Counted from the first letter of the stretch, positions 28,977 through 37,868 are shown. The stretch: DNA of 64,000 bases from Homoserinimonas aerilata (GCF_006716125.1 NZ_VFOM01000001.1:992001-1056000); one strand, 5' to 3'. Notes: a model not told the origin generated them from the sequence alone. Numbers and translations are program-made.

Positions 28977-30401
28977 TCAGACCCCGAAGTACAGCTCGTA
29001 CTCGATCGGCGTCGGGCGCTGGGCTGCCGGGAGGATCTCCTTCTCGCGCTTGTACGCGATCCAGGTCTCGATCAGATCAGTCGTGAAGACGTTGCCGGCG
29101 AGCAGGAACTCCTGGTCCGCCTCAAGGGCGTCGAGGGCCTCTGCGAGGGAGCCCGGAACCTGGGGGATGTTCTTGGCCTCCTCGGGCGGCAGCTCGTAGA
29201 GGTCCTTGTCGACCGGCTCGTGCGGTTCGATGCGGTTCTTGATGCCGTCAAGTCCGGCCATCAGCTGGGCGGCGAAGGCGAGATAGGGGTTGCTCGAGGC
29301 ATCGGGGGCACGGAACTCGATGCGCTTGGCCTTCGGGTTCGTTCCGGTGATCGGGATGCGGATGGCCGCCGAGCGGTTGCCCGCCGAGTACACCAGGTTG
29401 ACGGGGGCCTCGAAGCCGGGCACGAGCCGACGGTAGGAGTTCAGCGTCGGGTTCGTGAAGGCGAGGATGGCTGCCGCGTGCTTGAGGATTCCACCGATGT
29501 ACCAGCGCGCGATGTCGCTCAGCCCGCCGTAGCCGCTCTCGTCGTAGAACAGGGGCTTGCCATCGCTCCACAGCGACTGGTGGGTGTGCATTCCCGAGCC
29601 GTTGTCGCCGAAGAGTGGCTTCGGCATGAACGTCGCCGTCTTGCCCCACTCGTTCGCCGTGTTCTTGACGATGTACTTGAACTTCAGGATGTCATCCGCC
29701 GAGTGCACCATGGTGTCGAAGCGGTAGTTGATCTCCGCCTGGCCGCCCGTGCCGACCTCGTGGTGCGCGCGCTCGAGGATGAGGCCCGCATCGATCAGCT
29801 TGAGGCTGATGTCGTCGCGCAGATCGGCCTGCTTGTCGACCGGGCTGACGGGGAAGTAGCCGCCCTTGAACGGCGTCTTGTTGCCCAGGTTGCCGCCCTC
29901 TTCGACGCGGCCCGTGTTCCACGCGCCCTCCTCGGAGTCGACGGAGAAGAAGCTGCTGTTCTGCGTGGTCTCGTAACGGACGTCGTCGAAGATGTAGAAC
30001 TCGGCCTCGGGGGCGAAGAAGGCGGTGTCGGCGATACCGGTCGATGCCAGATACTTCTCGGCCTTCTTCGCGACCTGGCGCGGGTCACGCCCGTAGACCT
30101 CACCGTTGCGGGGGTTGTAGATGTCGAAGACCATGATCAGCGTCTTCTCGGCCCGGAACGGGTCCATGTAGGCGGTGCTGACATCCGGAATCAGCTGCAT
30201 GTCCGACTCGTGGATGGACGCGAAGCCCCGGATGGAGGAACCGTCGAAGAGCTGCCCGTCGCGGAAGAAGTCCTCGTCGACCGTCGATGCGGGGATGTTG
30301 AAATGCTGCTGGACGCCGGGGAGATCCGTGAAACGGATGTCAAGGAACTTGACGTCGTTCTCTTTGATGAACTTGAGCACTTCTGACGAATCACTGAACA
30401 T
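28977..30401 (-). CDS. glnA1: Glutamine synthetase, type I (main assimilatory)
   Basis: A 474-residue dodecameric GS I that makes glutamine from glutamate, ammonia and ATP. Motifs in order: [57 protein letters not shown], and [17 protein letters not shown]. The adenylylation site is the Tyr of [11 protein letters not shown], kept, which fits control by the neighbouring GlnE. The ATG at 30401 is preceded by TTGGAG; the longer frame upstream has no GS similarity. A GlnR-type box lies 73-110 bases upstream, so nitrogen control of transcription is likely as well. Confidence 0.96.
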   Translation of the reverse strand: MFSDSSEVLKFIKENDVKFLDIRFTDLPGVQQHFNIPASTVDEDFFRDGQLFDGSSIRGFASIHESDMQLIPDVSTAYMDPFRAEKTLIMVFDIYNPRNGEVYGRDPRQVAKKAEKYLASTGIADTAFFAPEAEFYIFDDVRYETTQNSSFFSVDSEEGAWNTGRVEEGGNLGNKTPFKGGYFPVSPVDKQADLRDDISLKLIDAGLILERAHHEVGTGGQAEINYRFDTMVHSADDILKFKYIVKNTANEWGKTATFMPKPLFGDNGSGMHTHQSLWSDGKPLFYDESGYGGLSDIARWYIGGILKHAAAILAFTNPTLNSYRRLVPGFEAPVNLVYSAGNRSAAIRIPITGTNPKAKRIEFRAPDASSNPYLAFAAQLMAGLDGIKNRIEPHEPVDKDLYELPPEEAKNIPQVPGSLAEALDALEADQEFLLAGNVFTTDLIETWIAYKREKEILPAAQRPTPIEYELYFGV

Positions 30402-30457
30402 TGACAAGACTCCAACTGGGCGTGTTCGGGGGTGGACTGCGTCTACAGCCATCCCAC

Positions 30458-30463
30458 ACGCTA
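30458..30463 (-). promoter_or_regulatory. Candidate -10 of glnA1
   Basis: TAGCGT on the minus strand; transcription would begin near 30451 and give a 50-nt leader. The GlnR-type box lies just upstream of it. Confidence 0.35.
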
Positions 30464-30473
30464 GCCGCGGGGG

Positions 30474-30511
30474 ATTTCTCGGCCATGTCGCAATTGTTTC
30501 ACCCATGTTAC
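30474..30511 (-). promoter_or_regulatory. GlnR-type box upstream of glnA1
   Basis: On the minus strand: GTAAC-n6-GAAAC-n6-GACAT-n6-GAAAT. This fits the actinobacterial GlnR pattern (GTnAC-n6-GAAAC repeated with 22-bp period); the first pair of half sites is perfect, the second pair is weaker in its a-site. It would place GlnR next to the -35 region of glnA1 and about 16 bases from the -10 box of the divergent RDD gene. Confidence 0.75.
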
Positions 30512-30526
30512 GGGCACGGTTGCTCA

Positions 30527-30532
30527 TAGACT
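30527..30532 (+). promoter_or_regulatory. -10 box of leaderless RDD gene
   Basis: TAGACT, six bases before ATG 30539. Confidence 0.55.
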
Positions 30533-30538
30533 TGCCGG

Positions 30539-30952
30539 ATGTCTTCACAGCACCCCTCCCCGCCCCAGGAGGACACCTGGCCGGGCAGGCGCCTGGGCCT
30601 TCCCTCCGACGGGCCTCGTTCCGTGGCACGCTTCGGGAGAAGGCTGCTCGCCCTGCTCATCGACTTCGCGATCGCGATGCTGCTCTCGTACGTCTTCTTC
30701 GACTACCAGTACTGGGCGTCGACGCTGATCTTCGCCGTGACGCAGATCGGCTTCCTCATGCTGTTGTCCGGGGGGATTGGCCATGTCTGCGTCGGCGTGC
30801 GCGTGGTGCCACTCAGGGGTGGCTGGATCGGCGTGTGGCGGCCGATCGTGCGTACGGTCGTACTGCTTCTGGTCCTGCCGGCCCTCATCTGGGATGCCGA
30901 TCAGCGCGGTCTCCACGACAAGGCTGCGGGAACGGTTCTGGTGCGGATCTAG
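30539..30952 (+). CDS. RDD family membrane protein
   Basis: A 137-residue membrane protein with the RDD signature: after a 27-residue polar N-terminus comes [20 protein letters not shown], in which the second Arg and Asp of the family name are visible, then a second helix at about 59-77 and a third at about 104-120 ([16 protein letters not shown]), ending [14 protein letters not shown] as in most RDD proteins. Function is unknown. It is divergent from glnA1 and faces the DUF4191 gene; the same neighbours exist in M. tuberculosis (Rv2219A, Rv2219). Leaderless start inferred. Confidence 0.88.
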   Translation: MSSQHPSPPQEDTWPGRRLGLPSDGPRSVARFGRRLLALLIDFAIAMLLSYVFFDYQYWASTLIFAVTQIGFLMLLSGGIGHVCVGVRVVPLRGGWIGVWRPIVRTVVLLLVLPALIWDADQRGLHDKAAGTVLVRI

Positions 30953-30962
30953 AGCCGAACAG

Positions 30963-31679
30963 CTAGCGAGGTCGCGGTGCGCGAACCTTCGTGGGATCGA
31001 TGCCCTTCGGGATCGCGAGCCCACCCTTGTTGTCGAGGGATGAGATCCGGTTCGTCACCGCGTAGATCTCAGCCTTGCTGAGCTGCCTCTTGAACGTTCC
31101 GAGTGTGCGGGCGATCTTGTGCAGAGGCACGGAGTCGGCATCCGGCCCGACGTGGATGACGTTGATGGCGACGTTGGGAACGATCCGCGCGATCTTGCGG
31201 CGCTCCTCTTCGACCATCCGCGTCGTACGTGACTTGGGCCCTTCGCCGATCAGTGCGATGCCGCCGCGGCCGACGGCCCGGTAGACGGCGTCCTGCGTGC
31301 GAGGGCTGACGGCCACGGGAATCTCGCTCGCGGCCCATCCACGGCGAAGCGAGCTCTTGAGCACAGCACCGACAGCGCCCGGTTGGCCCTGGATCTGCGA
31401 ATAGGCGGCACGCTCGGCACGCCTGCTCAGGATGATCAGGAAGACCAGAACTCCGGCCAGCAGCCCTGAGACGCTCCAGAGCACGATGCCGAAGACGTTA
31501 CCGCTGGAGAGCACGATTCCGAGCGTGACGACGACCGCGAGCGGCCCGAGGAAGCCGAGGAGCATCCACCATACGGAGCTCGGGTCGTACTTCCGGGTCA
31601 TCTGGAAGACCTGGTACATCTGCTTGATGCGACCGGGTTCTTTGGGGGCCTTGGGGGCTGTCGAGTCACGGCGTGCCAT
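30963..31679 (-). CDS. DUF4191 membrane protein
   Basis: A 238-residue actinobacterial protein. Basic N-terminus, two adjacent helices (about residues 37-58 and 63-84), then a soluble domain with the family stretches QPGAVGAVLKSSLRRGW and RTQDAVYRAVGRGGIALIGE; the C-terminus is basic (KGIDPTKVRAPRPR). Function unknown. In mycobacteria it lies between lipA and glnA1, but here lipB/lipA are not next to it; a pseudokinase gene follows instead. TATCCT with six bases to the ATG points to a leaderless start, although GAAGG there could also serve as a weak ribosome binding site. Confidence 0.9.
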   Translation of the reverse strand: MARRDSTAPKAPKEPGRIKQMYQVFQMTRKYDPSSVWWMLLGFLGPLAVVVTLGIVLSSGNVFGIVLWSVSGLLAGVLVFLIILSRRAERAAYSQIQGQPGAVGAVLKSSLRRGWAASEIPVAVSPRTQDAVYRAVGRGGIALIGEGPKSRTTRMVEEERRKIARIVPNVAINVIHVGPDADSVPLHKIARTLGTFKRQLSKAEIYAVTNRISSLDNKGGLAIPKGIDPTKVRAPRPR

Positions 31680-31685
31680 CCTTCA

Positions 31686-31691
31686 AGGATA
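31686..31691 (-). promoter_or_regulatory. -10 box of DUF4191 gene
   Basis: TATCCT on the minus strand, six bases before ATG 31679. Confidence 0.5.
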
Positions 31692-31801
31692 GGGCCTGTC
31701 GGAGCCTGCTGTGCTCCTCACCATTGCGCTCTGGGCGGAGCCGCTCCACAGCTTCCCGCTGCTCACACTCCGGTGCGGTCTTGGACCGAGAAGCTGAGGG
31801 C

Positions 31802-33271
31802 ATGACAGATGTGGGTGGCTACCGATTGATTCGCCGACTGGGCAGCGGGCGAAGGGCGGAGGTGTGGCTGGCACGCGTGCAGGGCGAGGGCGGCGCCGCG
31901 CTGGCGACATCGACGACCGCTGCGGTCAAACTGTTTCGTCGCGACGTGTCGACGACCTCGATCGATGCCGAGATCGAGGCGCTGTCGCGCATCCGGTCGC
32001 CGCATGTGGCTCGGGTTGATGATGTGATGACGGATGCCGGGGGTCGCCCAGCGCTCGTCCTGCAGCGTCTTCAGGCTGTTGGGCTCGTGCAACTCCTCGG
32101 CTCTCGAGAGTCGCTGGGTATCGGCGAGGCTGTCACGATTCTCGTTCCCCTCGCTCGCACGCTTGCGCTCCTGCATGGGAGAGGGATCGCCCACAACAGT
32201 CTGGGCCCGGCAAAGGTGCTGTTCGATGATGAGGGAACGCCTGTTCTGTGCGGCTTCGGCGCAGCCGTGTTCGGCACCGAGAATGGCGGCGTTCTCAAGC
32301 CGGAGCAACAGGCGGCGGCGCGGCTGTTCGACTCTGATCGCACCGCGATGGCTGACCTCGCCCGGGGCATCCTGCTCAGGACCGATGCCGTCGAAGACCA
32401 GAGAGTCGTCGGGCTCCTGGAATGGCTCGGTCCGCGGGGAGGGGCGGCTGGCGAGTCCGGCTTCACCGATGTACTCGTTCAGCGACTGTTCGAGGCATCC
32501 GATCCGGTCGCCATCGGGCTGGCGCCCCCTGCCGAACGTGCGTCGTGGGCCACCCGGGGCGGCAGAACAGGTGCTCTGAGGTCGGGTGGTACTCCGTCGG
32601 CCGAGCCAGCGGTCGAGGCGACGATCCCGTCGTGGCTCACTTCGGCCGGGATGCCGGACTGGATCGCGGATGCTCTCGCGCAGGCGATCGCGAAGCTTCG
32701 GCCTGATGCGGTGGCTTCTCGTCTGCGGAATGCTCTGCGCAGCATCCGCCCGCGCTTCTGGGTGCTCATCGCCGTGCTTGTGGTCGGGGGGATTGCCGCG
32801 TTGCTGCTGCTGGATGACACGGCTGCGTCGCCCGAGGAGGCGCCTGGTGAGCAGCTCGCCGATGTGGCGCAGGACGCTCCCGCTGCGCCGGAGGCAGACA
32901 CAGGCCTGGGCGGTGAAGAGAATGCGCATGTGCTCGGTGATGATCCGGTGGAGGCTGCGCGGGCACTCCTCATGCTGCGTGAGCACTGTTTCGAGACGCT
33001 GTCGGTGCTCTGCCTCGACGATGTCGACCAGCTCGACTCCGTCGCGTGGGAGGCCGATCGCCATGCGATCAGGATGATGCAGGAGGGTGCGGATGCTCCG
33101 ACCCTGTCGATCGACGAGACCGCCGGCTCAGAGCTGCTTCTGGTCGACAGGATGGGTGACACGGCGCTCGTGTCCTCTGCCGTGCAGGATGGAGCCGAAA
33201 ACGAACCGGCCTCGGTCCTGATGATCAGGACCGAGGCCGGTTGGCGTATCCGCGACCTGTTCACCCTGTGA
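31802..33271 (+). CDS. Membrane-anchored serine/threonine pseudokinase
   Basis: A 489-residue protein: kinase-like domain (about 5-230), linker, one membrane helix (about 319-337) and a 150-residue outer domain. The glycine loop LGSGRRAEVWLA, the beta-3 lysine Lys43 (AAVKLF) and an alpha-C glutamate are kept. The catalytic loop HRDLKPxN reads HNSLGPAK (His131, Ser133 for Asp, Lys for Asn), and DFG is GFG (151-153). It should bind but not transfer phosphate, acting as a scaffold or sensor across the membrane. The ATG at 31802 gives the normal kinase start GYRLIRRLG. Its last 20 codons contain a 39-nt palindrome next to the convergent sucB end. Confidence 0.85.
   Translation: MTDVGGYRLIRRLGSGRRAEVWLARVQGEGGAALATSTTAAVKLFRRDVSTTSIDAEIEALSRIRSPHVARVDDVMTDAGGRPALVLQRLQAVGLVQLLGSRESLGIGEAVTILVPLARTLALLHGRGIAHNSLGPAKVLFDDEGTPVLCGFGAAVFGTENGGVLKPEQQAAARLFDSDRTAMADLARGILLRTDAVEDQRVVGLLEWLGPRGGAAGESGFTDVLVQRLFEASDPVAIGLAPPAERASWATRGGRTGALRSGGTPSAEPAVEATIPSWLTSAGMPDWIADALAQAIAKLRPDAVASRLRNALRSIRPRFWVLIAVLVVGGIAALLLLDDTAASPEEAPGEQLADVAQDAPAAPEADTGLGGEENAHVLGDDPVEAARALLMLREHCFETLSVLCLDDVDQLDSVAWEADRHAIRMMQEGADAPTLSIDETAGSELLLVDRMGDTALVSSAVQDGAENEPASVLMIRTEAGWRIRDLFTL
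33204..33242. repeat. 39-nt palindrome at 3' end of pseudokinase gene, possible sucB terminator
   Basis: Two perfect 19-nt arms (33204-33222 and 33224-33242) around one base, inside the coding sequence. On the minus strand it lies 52 bases after the sucB stop and is followed by CGTTTTCGG, so it may terminate the sucB-side transcript. Confidence 0.6.
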
Positions 33272-33293
33272 GGGGTGCGGGGCGGATGCGGAA

Positions 33294-34853
33294 TCAGATG
33301 CCGAGGTCGGCTTCGAATTCTCCTGCTTCGAGGCGGTTCTTCACGGAGACCAGGAACCGTGCGGCATCCGCCCCGTCGACGATGCGGTGATCGTAGGAGA
33401 GCGCCAGGTAGACCATGGAGCGAACCGCGATCGCGTCGGTGCCGCCAGCGGAGACCACCACGGGACGCTTCGTGACGATGCCTGTGCCGAGGATCGCGAC
33501 CTGCGGCAGGAACACCACGGGGGTGTCGAAGAGGGCTCCGCGCGAACCGGTGTTCGTCAGCGTGAAGGTACCCCCCGCGAGCTCGTCGGGCTTGAGCTTG
33601 TTGTCACGCGTGCGGCTCGCCAGATCGGAGATCTGCTTGGCGAAGCCCGCGATGTCGAGTGTGCCCGCATCCCGCACGACCGGGGTCAGCAGGCCACGCT
33701 CGGTGTCGACCGCGATGCTCATGTTCTCCTGAGCCGGGTACACGATGTTGTCGCCGTCGATGGTGGCGTTGATGATCGGGTACTGGCGGAGGGCCTCGGC
33801 GGAGGCAAGGGCGAAGAACGGCAGGAACGAGAGCTTCTCGCCGGTCTTCTCCAGGAAGGAGTCCTTGACCCTGGTGCGAAGAGCCGCAACCTTGGTCACA
33901 TCGACCTCGACCACGGAGGTGAGCTGCGCGGACGACTGCATCGAGATGACGGCGCGCTCCGCCACGACCTTGCGCAGGCGTGACATCGGAACCGTCGTTC
34001 CGCGGAGCGGCGAGTCCTCGACGGCGACGGCGGCTGCCGGGGCAGCTTCGGGCTGCTCAGCGGTTGTTGCGCCCTCGAGCAGGTCCTGCTTGCGGATGCG
34101 TCCGCCGACACCGGTGCCGGTGACGCCCGACAGGTCGATGCCCTTCTCGTTGGCGAGTTTGCGTACGAGCGGGGTCACGTAGCCCGAGTTCGCGGCGGCC
34201 GGGGCGGCCGCAGGGGCTGCCGGAGCAGACGCGGCTTCCTGTGCGGCGGGTGCCTCGGCAGCGGGAACCGCTGCGGGAGCCTCCTCCGCGACAGGGGCAG
34301 CGGCCGGAGCCTCCGCGGTCGGAACCGCGGCCGGGGGAGCGGACGGCAGGTACTCGCCCTGAGCAGGTGCGGCTTCTGCCGCCGGAGGAGCATCGACAGC
34401 TGCGGGGGCCGCAGGCGTCTGCTCTGCGGGGGCCCCAACAGGGGCCTCGGTGCTCGGGACGGGAGCCTCGACAGGCGCCGGCTGGGCGGCCGGGGCCTCA
34501 GCCGTGGGAGCGGCGGGCTCTTCAGGGGCAGCAGGGGCGGCCTCAGCGGCGGCGGGCGCTTCTTCGGCAGCCGGGGTCTCAGACGCGGGCGCAGCCGGTT
34601 CCTCCGCTGCGGCCGAGCCGTCTCCGATGGTCACAAGCGCGGTTCCGACCTCAACGGTCTCGTCCTCCTGAACCAGGATCTCCTCGATGACGCCGGCGAC
34701 CGGCGAAGGGATCTCGGTGTCGACCTTGTCGGTGGAGACCTCAAGCAGGGGCTCGTCGACCTCGACGTGGTCGCCCACGTTCTTCAGCCAGCGAGTAACC
34801 GTACCCTCGGTGACACTTTCGCCGAGCGCCGGAAGGTTGACGGATTGGCTCAT
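33294..34853 (-). CDS. sucB: Dihydrolipoamide acyltransferase (E2 of 2-oxoacid dehydrogenase complexes)
   Basis: A 519-residue E2. Lipoyl domain 1-76 with the lipoylated Lys43 in EVSTDKVDTEIPSP; then a linker of about 140 residues almost only Ala, Pro, Glu and Val; peripheral subunit-binding domain around YVTPLVRKLANEKGIDLSG; catalytic domain ending with YDHRIVDGADAARF that has the His and Asp of the acyltransferase site. Only one lipoyl domain is present where mycobacterial DlaT has two. In actinobacteria this gene serves the pyruvate dehydrogenase complex with AceE and Lpd, and perhaps 2-oxoglutarate oxidation. It is 51 bases downstream of lpdA, same strand. Confidence 0.93.
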   Translation of the reverse strand: MSQSVNLPALGESVTEGTVTRWLKNVGDHVEVDEPLLEVSTDKVDTEIPSPVAGVIEEILVQEDETVEVGTALVTIGDGSAAAEEPAAPASETPAAEEAPAAAEAAPAAPEEPAAPTAEAPAAQPAPVEAPVPSTEAPVGAPAEQTPAAPAAVDAPPAAEAAPAQGEYLPSAPPAAVPTAEAPAAAPVAEEAPAAVPAAEAPAAQEAASAPAAPAAAPAAANSGYVTPLVRKLANEKGIDLSGVTGTGVGGRIRKQDLLEGATTAEQPEAAPAAAVAVEDSPLRGTTVPMSRLRKVVAERAVISMQSSAQLTSVVEVDVTKVAALRTRVKDSFLEKTGEKLSFLPFFALASAEALRQYPIINATIDGDNIVYPAQENMSIAVDTERGLLTPVVRDAGTLDIAGFAKQISDLASRTRDNKLKPDELAGGTFTLTNTGSRGALFDTPVVFLPQVAILGTGIVTKRPVVVSAGGTDAIAVRSMVYLALSYDHRIVDGADAARFLVSVKNRLEAGEFEADLGI

Positions 34854-34904
34854 GACTGTAACTCCTTATGTGAATACTCTGTGTAAAGCATAGTTCGCGC
34901 TGAT

Positions 34905-36278
34905 TCAGACGCCGTGAAGCGGGCGACCGGCGAGGGCGAGGAACGCCTCTCCGAGGGCCTCGTTCTGCGTGGGGTGAGCGTGGATGAGCGGCGCGATGTC
35001 CTCCGGGTAGGCCTCCCAGTTGACCGCGAGCTGGGCTTCGCCGATGAGCTCGCCGACACGGGCGCCGATCATGTGGACGCCGATGACGGGGCCGTCATTG
35101 ACCCGGACGACCTTGATGCTGCCGGAGGTGCCGATGATGTGGCTCTTGCCGTTGCCGGCAAGGTTGAAGTCGTAGGTCGACACGTTCTCGTTGCCGTGAA
35201 CTTCGCGGGCCTTCGCCTCGGTGAGTCCGATCGAGGCGACCTCGGGGTCGGAGTAGGTGACCTTGGGGATGTTGACATCCTCGACGACGATCGGGTTGAG
35301 ACCAGCGATCTCCTCGGCGACGAAGATTCCCTGCTGGAAGCCGCGGTGGGCGAGTTGCAGGCCGGGCACGATGTCGCCGACCGCGTACACGCCGGGAACG
35401 TTGGTGGCGAGGCGCTCGGTGGTCGTGACGAAGCCGCGGTCGAGCTGGATGCCCGCCTCCTCGAAGCCGAGGCCAGCCGTCGACGGGCCGCGCCCGACGG
35501 CGACGAGAAGCAGCTCTGCCTCGACGGTCTCGCCGTTCTCCAGGGTGACAACTACGCCATCCTCGTTCTGCGTCACGCTCTGGAAGCGGACGCCGAGCTT
35601 GAAGTTGATGCCGCGCTTGCGGAAGGCACGCTCGAACTGCTTGCTGATCGCCTCGTCCTCATTAGGAACGAGGTGCGGAAGCGCCTCGATGATGGTGACG
35701 TCGGCGCCCCAGGACTTCCAGACGCTGGAGAACTCGACGCCGATGACGCCGCCGCCCAGCACTGCGACCTTCTTGGGAACGAAGTCGAGGTCAAGGGCCT
35801 GCTCGGAGGTGATGACCCGACCGCCGATCTCGAGCCCGGGGAGCGAGCGCGAGTATGAACCTGTCGCGAGAATGACGTTCTTGCCCGTGTACTGGACGCC
35901 TGCAACCTCGACGGTCGTGGGAGACACAAGGCGCCCCTCGCCCTCGATGACCGTGATCCCGCGCATCTTGATGAGGCCGGACAGTCCCTTGAACTTGCTG
36001 GAGACCACTTCCTGCCGGTAAGCCGTCACAGCAGCGATGTCGATGCCCTCGAACGTCGTGTTGACGCCGTACTTCGCGGACTCGCGCGACACATCGGCGA
36101 CCTCGGCCGAGTGCAGGAGGGCCTTGGTGGGGATGCATCCGACATGGAGGCAGGTGCCGCCGAGCTTGCCCTTCTCGACAAGCGCGACGCTGAAGCCGAG
36201 CTGTACGGAACGCAGTGCGGCGGCGTAGCCACCGCTTCCGCCACCGAGGATCACTACATCAAAATTCTGGTCAGACAC
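34905..36278 (-). CDS. lpdA: Dihydrolipoyl dehydrogenase
   Basis: A 457-residue flavoprotein (E3) that reoxidises lipoamide. FAD-binding VVILGGGSGGYAAAL at residues 9-23, redox pair in GGTCLHVGCIPTKAL (Cys43/Cys48), NAD-binding VAVLGGGVIGVEFSSVW, second FAD motif YAVGDIVPG and the catalytic His-Glu in HAHPTQNEALGE. Start is GTG at 36278 with AAGGAG six bases upstream. It is followed by sucB and preceded by pepA, the usual actinobacterial order, and probably serves all 2-oxoacid dehydrogenase complexes of the cell. Confidence 0.96.
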   Translation of the reverse strand: MSDQNFDVVILGGGSGGYAAALRSVQLGFSVALVEKGKLGGTCLHVGCIPTKALLHSAEVADVSRESAKYGVNTTFEGIDIAAVTAYRQEVVSSKFKGLSGLIKMRGITVIEGEGRLVSPTTVEVAGVQYTGKNVILATGSYSRSLPGLEIGGRVITSEQALDLDFVPKKVAVLGGGVIGVEFSSVWKSWGADVTIIEALPHLVPNEDEAISKQFERAFRKRGINFKLGVRFQSVTQNEDGVVVTLENGETVEAELLLVAVGRGPSTAGLGFEEAGIQLDRGFVTTTERLATNVPGVYAVGDIVPGLQLAHRGFQQGIFVAEEIAGLNPIVVEDVNIPKVTYSDPEVASIGLTEAKAREVHGNENVSTYDFNLAGNGKSHIIGTSGSIKVVRVNDGPVIGVHMIGARVGELIGEAQLAVNWEAYPEDIAPLIHAHPTQNEALGEAFLALAGRPLHGV

Positions 36279-36371
36279 CCGGCAACTCCTTGTGGATCAG
36301 GATTCATGCAAGCCCGGCAGCGGGATGTCGTGTCGGGCTCAGCGGCAGATTGGTCGTACGCAAAAACCCTA

Positions 36372-37862
36372 CTACGCCCTGCTAAATTCCTCTGCCAGCG
36401 CGATGAGGGCACGCACTGTCACGGCGGTGGGACCCTTGCCGGTGAATCCGTATCCGCCTCCCGTGTTGTGGGCGGGGCCGGCGATGTCGAGATGTGCCCA
36501 GGCGATCGGCTCTCCGCCGTCCGCACGCTTGCCGATGAACTCTCTGAGGAACACGCCCGCAAGGAGCATGCCTCCGGCACTGGTGCCCATCTTCGCGTTC
36601 GCGAGGTCGGCGACGTCGGAATTGAGGCTGGCCCTGAGTTCCTCGGGGAACGGCATCGCCCAGAACGGCTCGCCGACGGCATCCGCGATGTCGACCACCT
36701 TGGCGACGAGTTCGCTGTCTCCCATGACGCCGGTGTAGCGCGTGCCGAGGGCGGTGATCGCCGCACCCGTCAACGTCGCGATGTCGATGATCGCGTCAGG
36801 CTGCTCCTCGCTCGCGGCGACCAGTCCGTCGGCGAGCACGAGTCGCCCCTCTGCATCCGTGTTGAGCACCTCGACAGTCGTGCCGCCGCGGATCGTGAGC
36901 ACGTCGTTGGGCCGCATGGCCCGGCCGGAGGGCATGTTCTCCGCGAGGCACAGCCACCCCGTCAACCGCAGCGGAAGGCCGAGGCGCGCAGCCGACACGA
37001 TGACGGAGAGCACCGTCGCGGCCCCTGTCATGTCGTACTTCATGCCGACCATCGAGGTCGCAGGCTTGAGTGAGAGACCGCCGGTGTCGAATGTGATGCC
37101 CTTGCCGACGAGTGCGAGATGCTTCTGTGCATTGGCCGGGGAGTAGCTGAGCCGAACCAGGCGGGGCCCTCGATCGGAGCCCTGCCCGACGCCGAGCAGC
37201 CCTCCGTAGCCTCCGGCCTCGAGTTCTGCTTCCGCGAGCACCTCGACCTCGATGGGGAGACCGGCGACCGCCGCGGCGGCGGCGTCGGCGAACGTCTCGG
37301 GGTAGAGCTCCGAGGCGGGAGCGTTGACGAGGTCGCGCACGGATGCCATCGCCTCCGCCACAACGCTCGCTCGCACAACCGCTTCATCGTCGACAGCGAC
37401 GGTGGTGGCCACGACGATCGACGTGGCGGGGGCCTTCGTCTTCGCTGCAGACATCGAGCGGAGTCTGGTGAAGGCGTATGCGCCGATCGCGGCGCCCTCC
37501 AATACGGCGGCGGCGTCGTCGACGGAAGCGGTGGGCAGCGCGATGACCAGCGAGTCGACACCGGTCAGCTGTCGGGATGCGGCCCCGGCCGCATAGCGAA
37601 GGGTGGCGGGCGTCGGCTCTCCGGAGCCGAGGCCCACAAGGGCGATTGCCGAGGCCGAGATCCCGGATGCCGGCACCCGCAGCAGCTCGTCGCGTGCGCC
37701 TGTCGCGCCGATCGAACTCAGTGAGAGCTCCAGCTGCTCGAGACCGGCAGGGGCGGCGGCGAGAGCCGGGCCCGAATCGCTCGCAGTGACGCCGAGAACG
37801 AGGATGTCCCCGTCGATCTGCTGCGGAGGGGTCGACGAAATCGTGAGAGTGGGGATGGCCAT
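36372..37862 (-). CDS. pepA: Leucyl aminopeptidase (M17)
   Basis: A 496-residue cytosolic aminopeptidase, hexameric, with two metals. Metal/catalytic motifs: KGITFDTGGLSLKP and VLNTDAEGRLVLADG, between them MKYDMTGAATVL; all M17 ligands (Lys, three Asp, Glu) and the catalytic Arg are present. The less conserved N-terminal macro-like domain spans about residues 1-165. TAGCAT with six bases to ATG 37862 suggests a leaderless start. It is divergent from the PAC2 gene with 77 bases between, and each carries its own leaderless promoter. Confidence 0.95.
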   Translation of the reverse strand: MAIPTLTISSTPPQQIDGDILVLGVTASDSGPALAAAPAGLEQLELSLSSIGATGARDELLRVPASGISASAIALVGLGSGEPTPATLRYAAGAASRQLTGVDSLVIALPTASVDDAAAVLEGAAIGAYAFTRLRSMSAAKTKAPATSIVVATTVAVDDEAVVRASVVAEAMASVRDLVNAPASELYPETFADAAAAAVAGLPIEVEVLAEAELEAGGYGGLLGVGQGSDRGPRLVRLSYSPANAQKHLALVGKGITFDTGGLSLKPATSMVGMKYDMTGAATVLSVIVSAARLGLPLRLTGWLCLAENMPSGRAMRPNDVLTIRGGTTVEVLNTDAEGRLVLADGLVAASEEQPDAIIDIATLTGAAITALGTRYTGVMGDSELVAKVVDIADAVGEPFWAMPFPEELRASLNSDVADLANAKMGTSAGGMLLAGVFLREFIGKRADGGEPIAWAHLDIAGPAHNTGGGYGFTGKGPTAVTVRALIALAEEFSRA

Positions 37863-37868
37863 GCCTCA

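Noticed and set aside
31802..33271. Active serine/threonine protein kinase
   Set aside because: The HRD aspartate, the Asn of the catalytic loop and the DFG aspartate are all replaced.
34200..34600. DNA tandem repeat or CRISPR-like array
   Set aside because: The repetition is at amino-acid level (Ala-Pro-Glu linker of E2) with irregular DNA units; no spacers or fixed repeat length.
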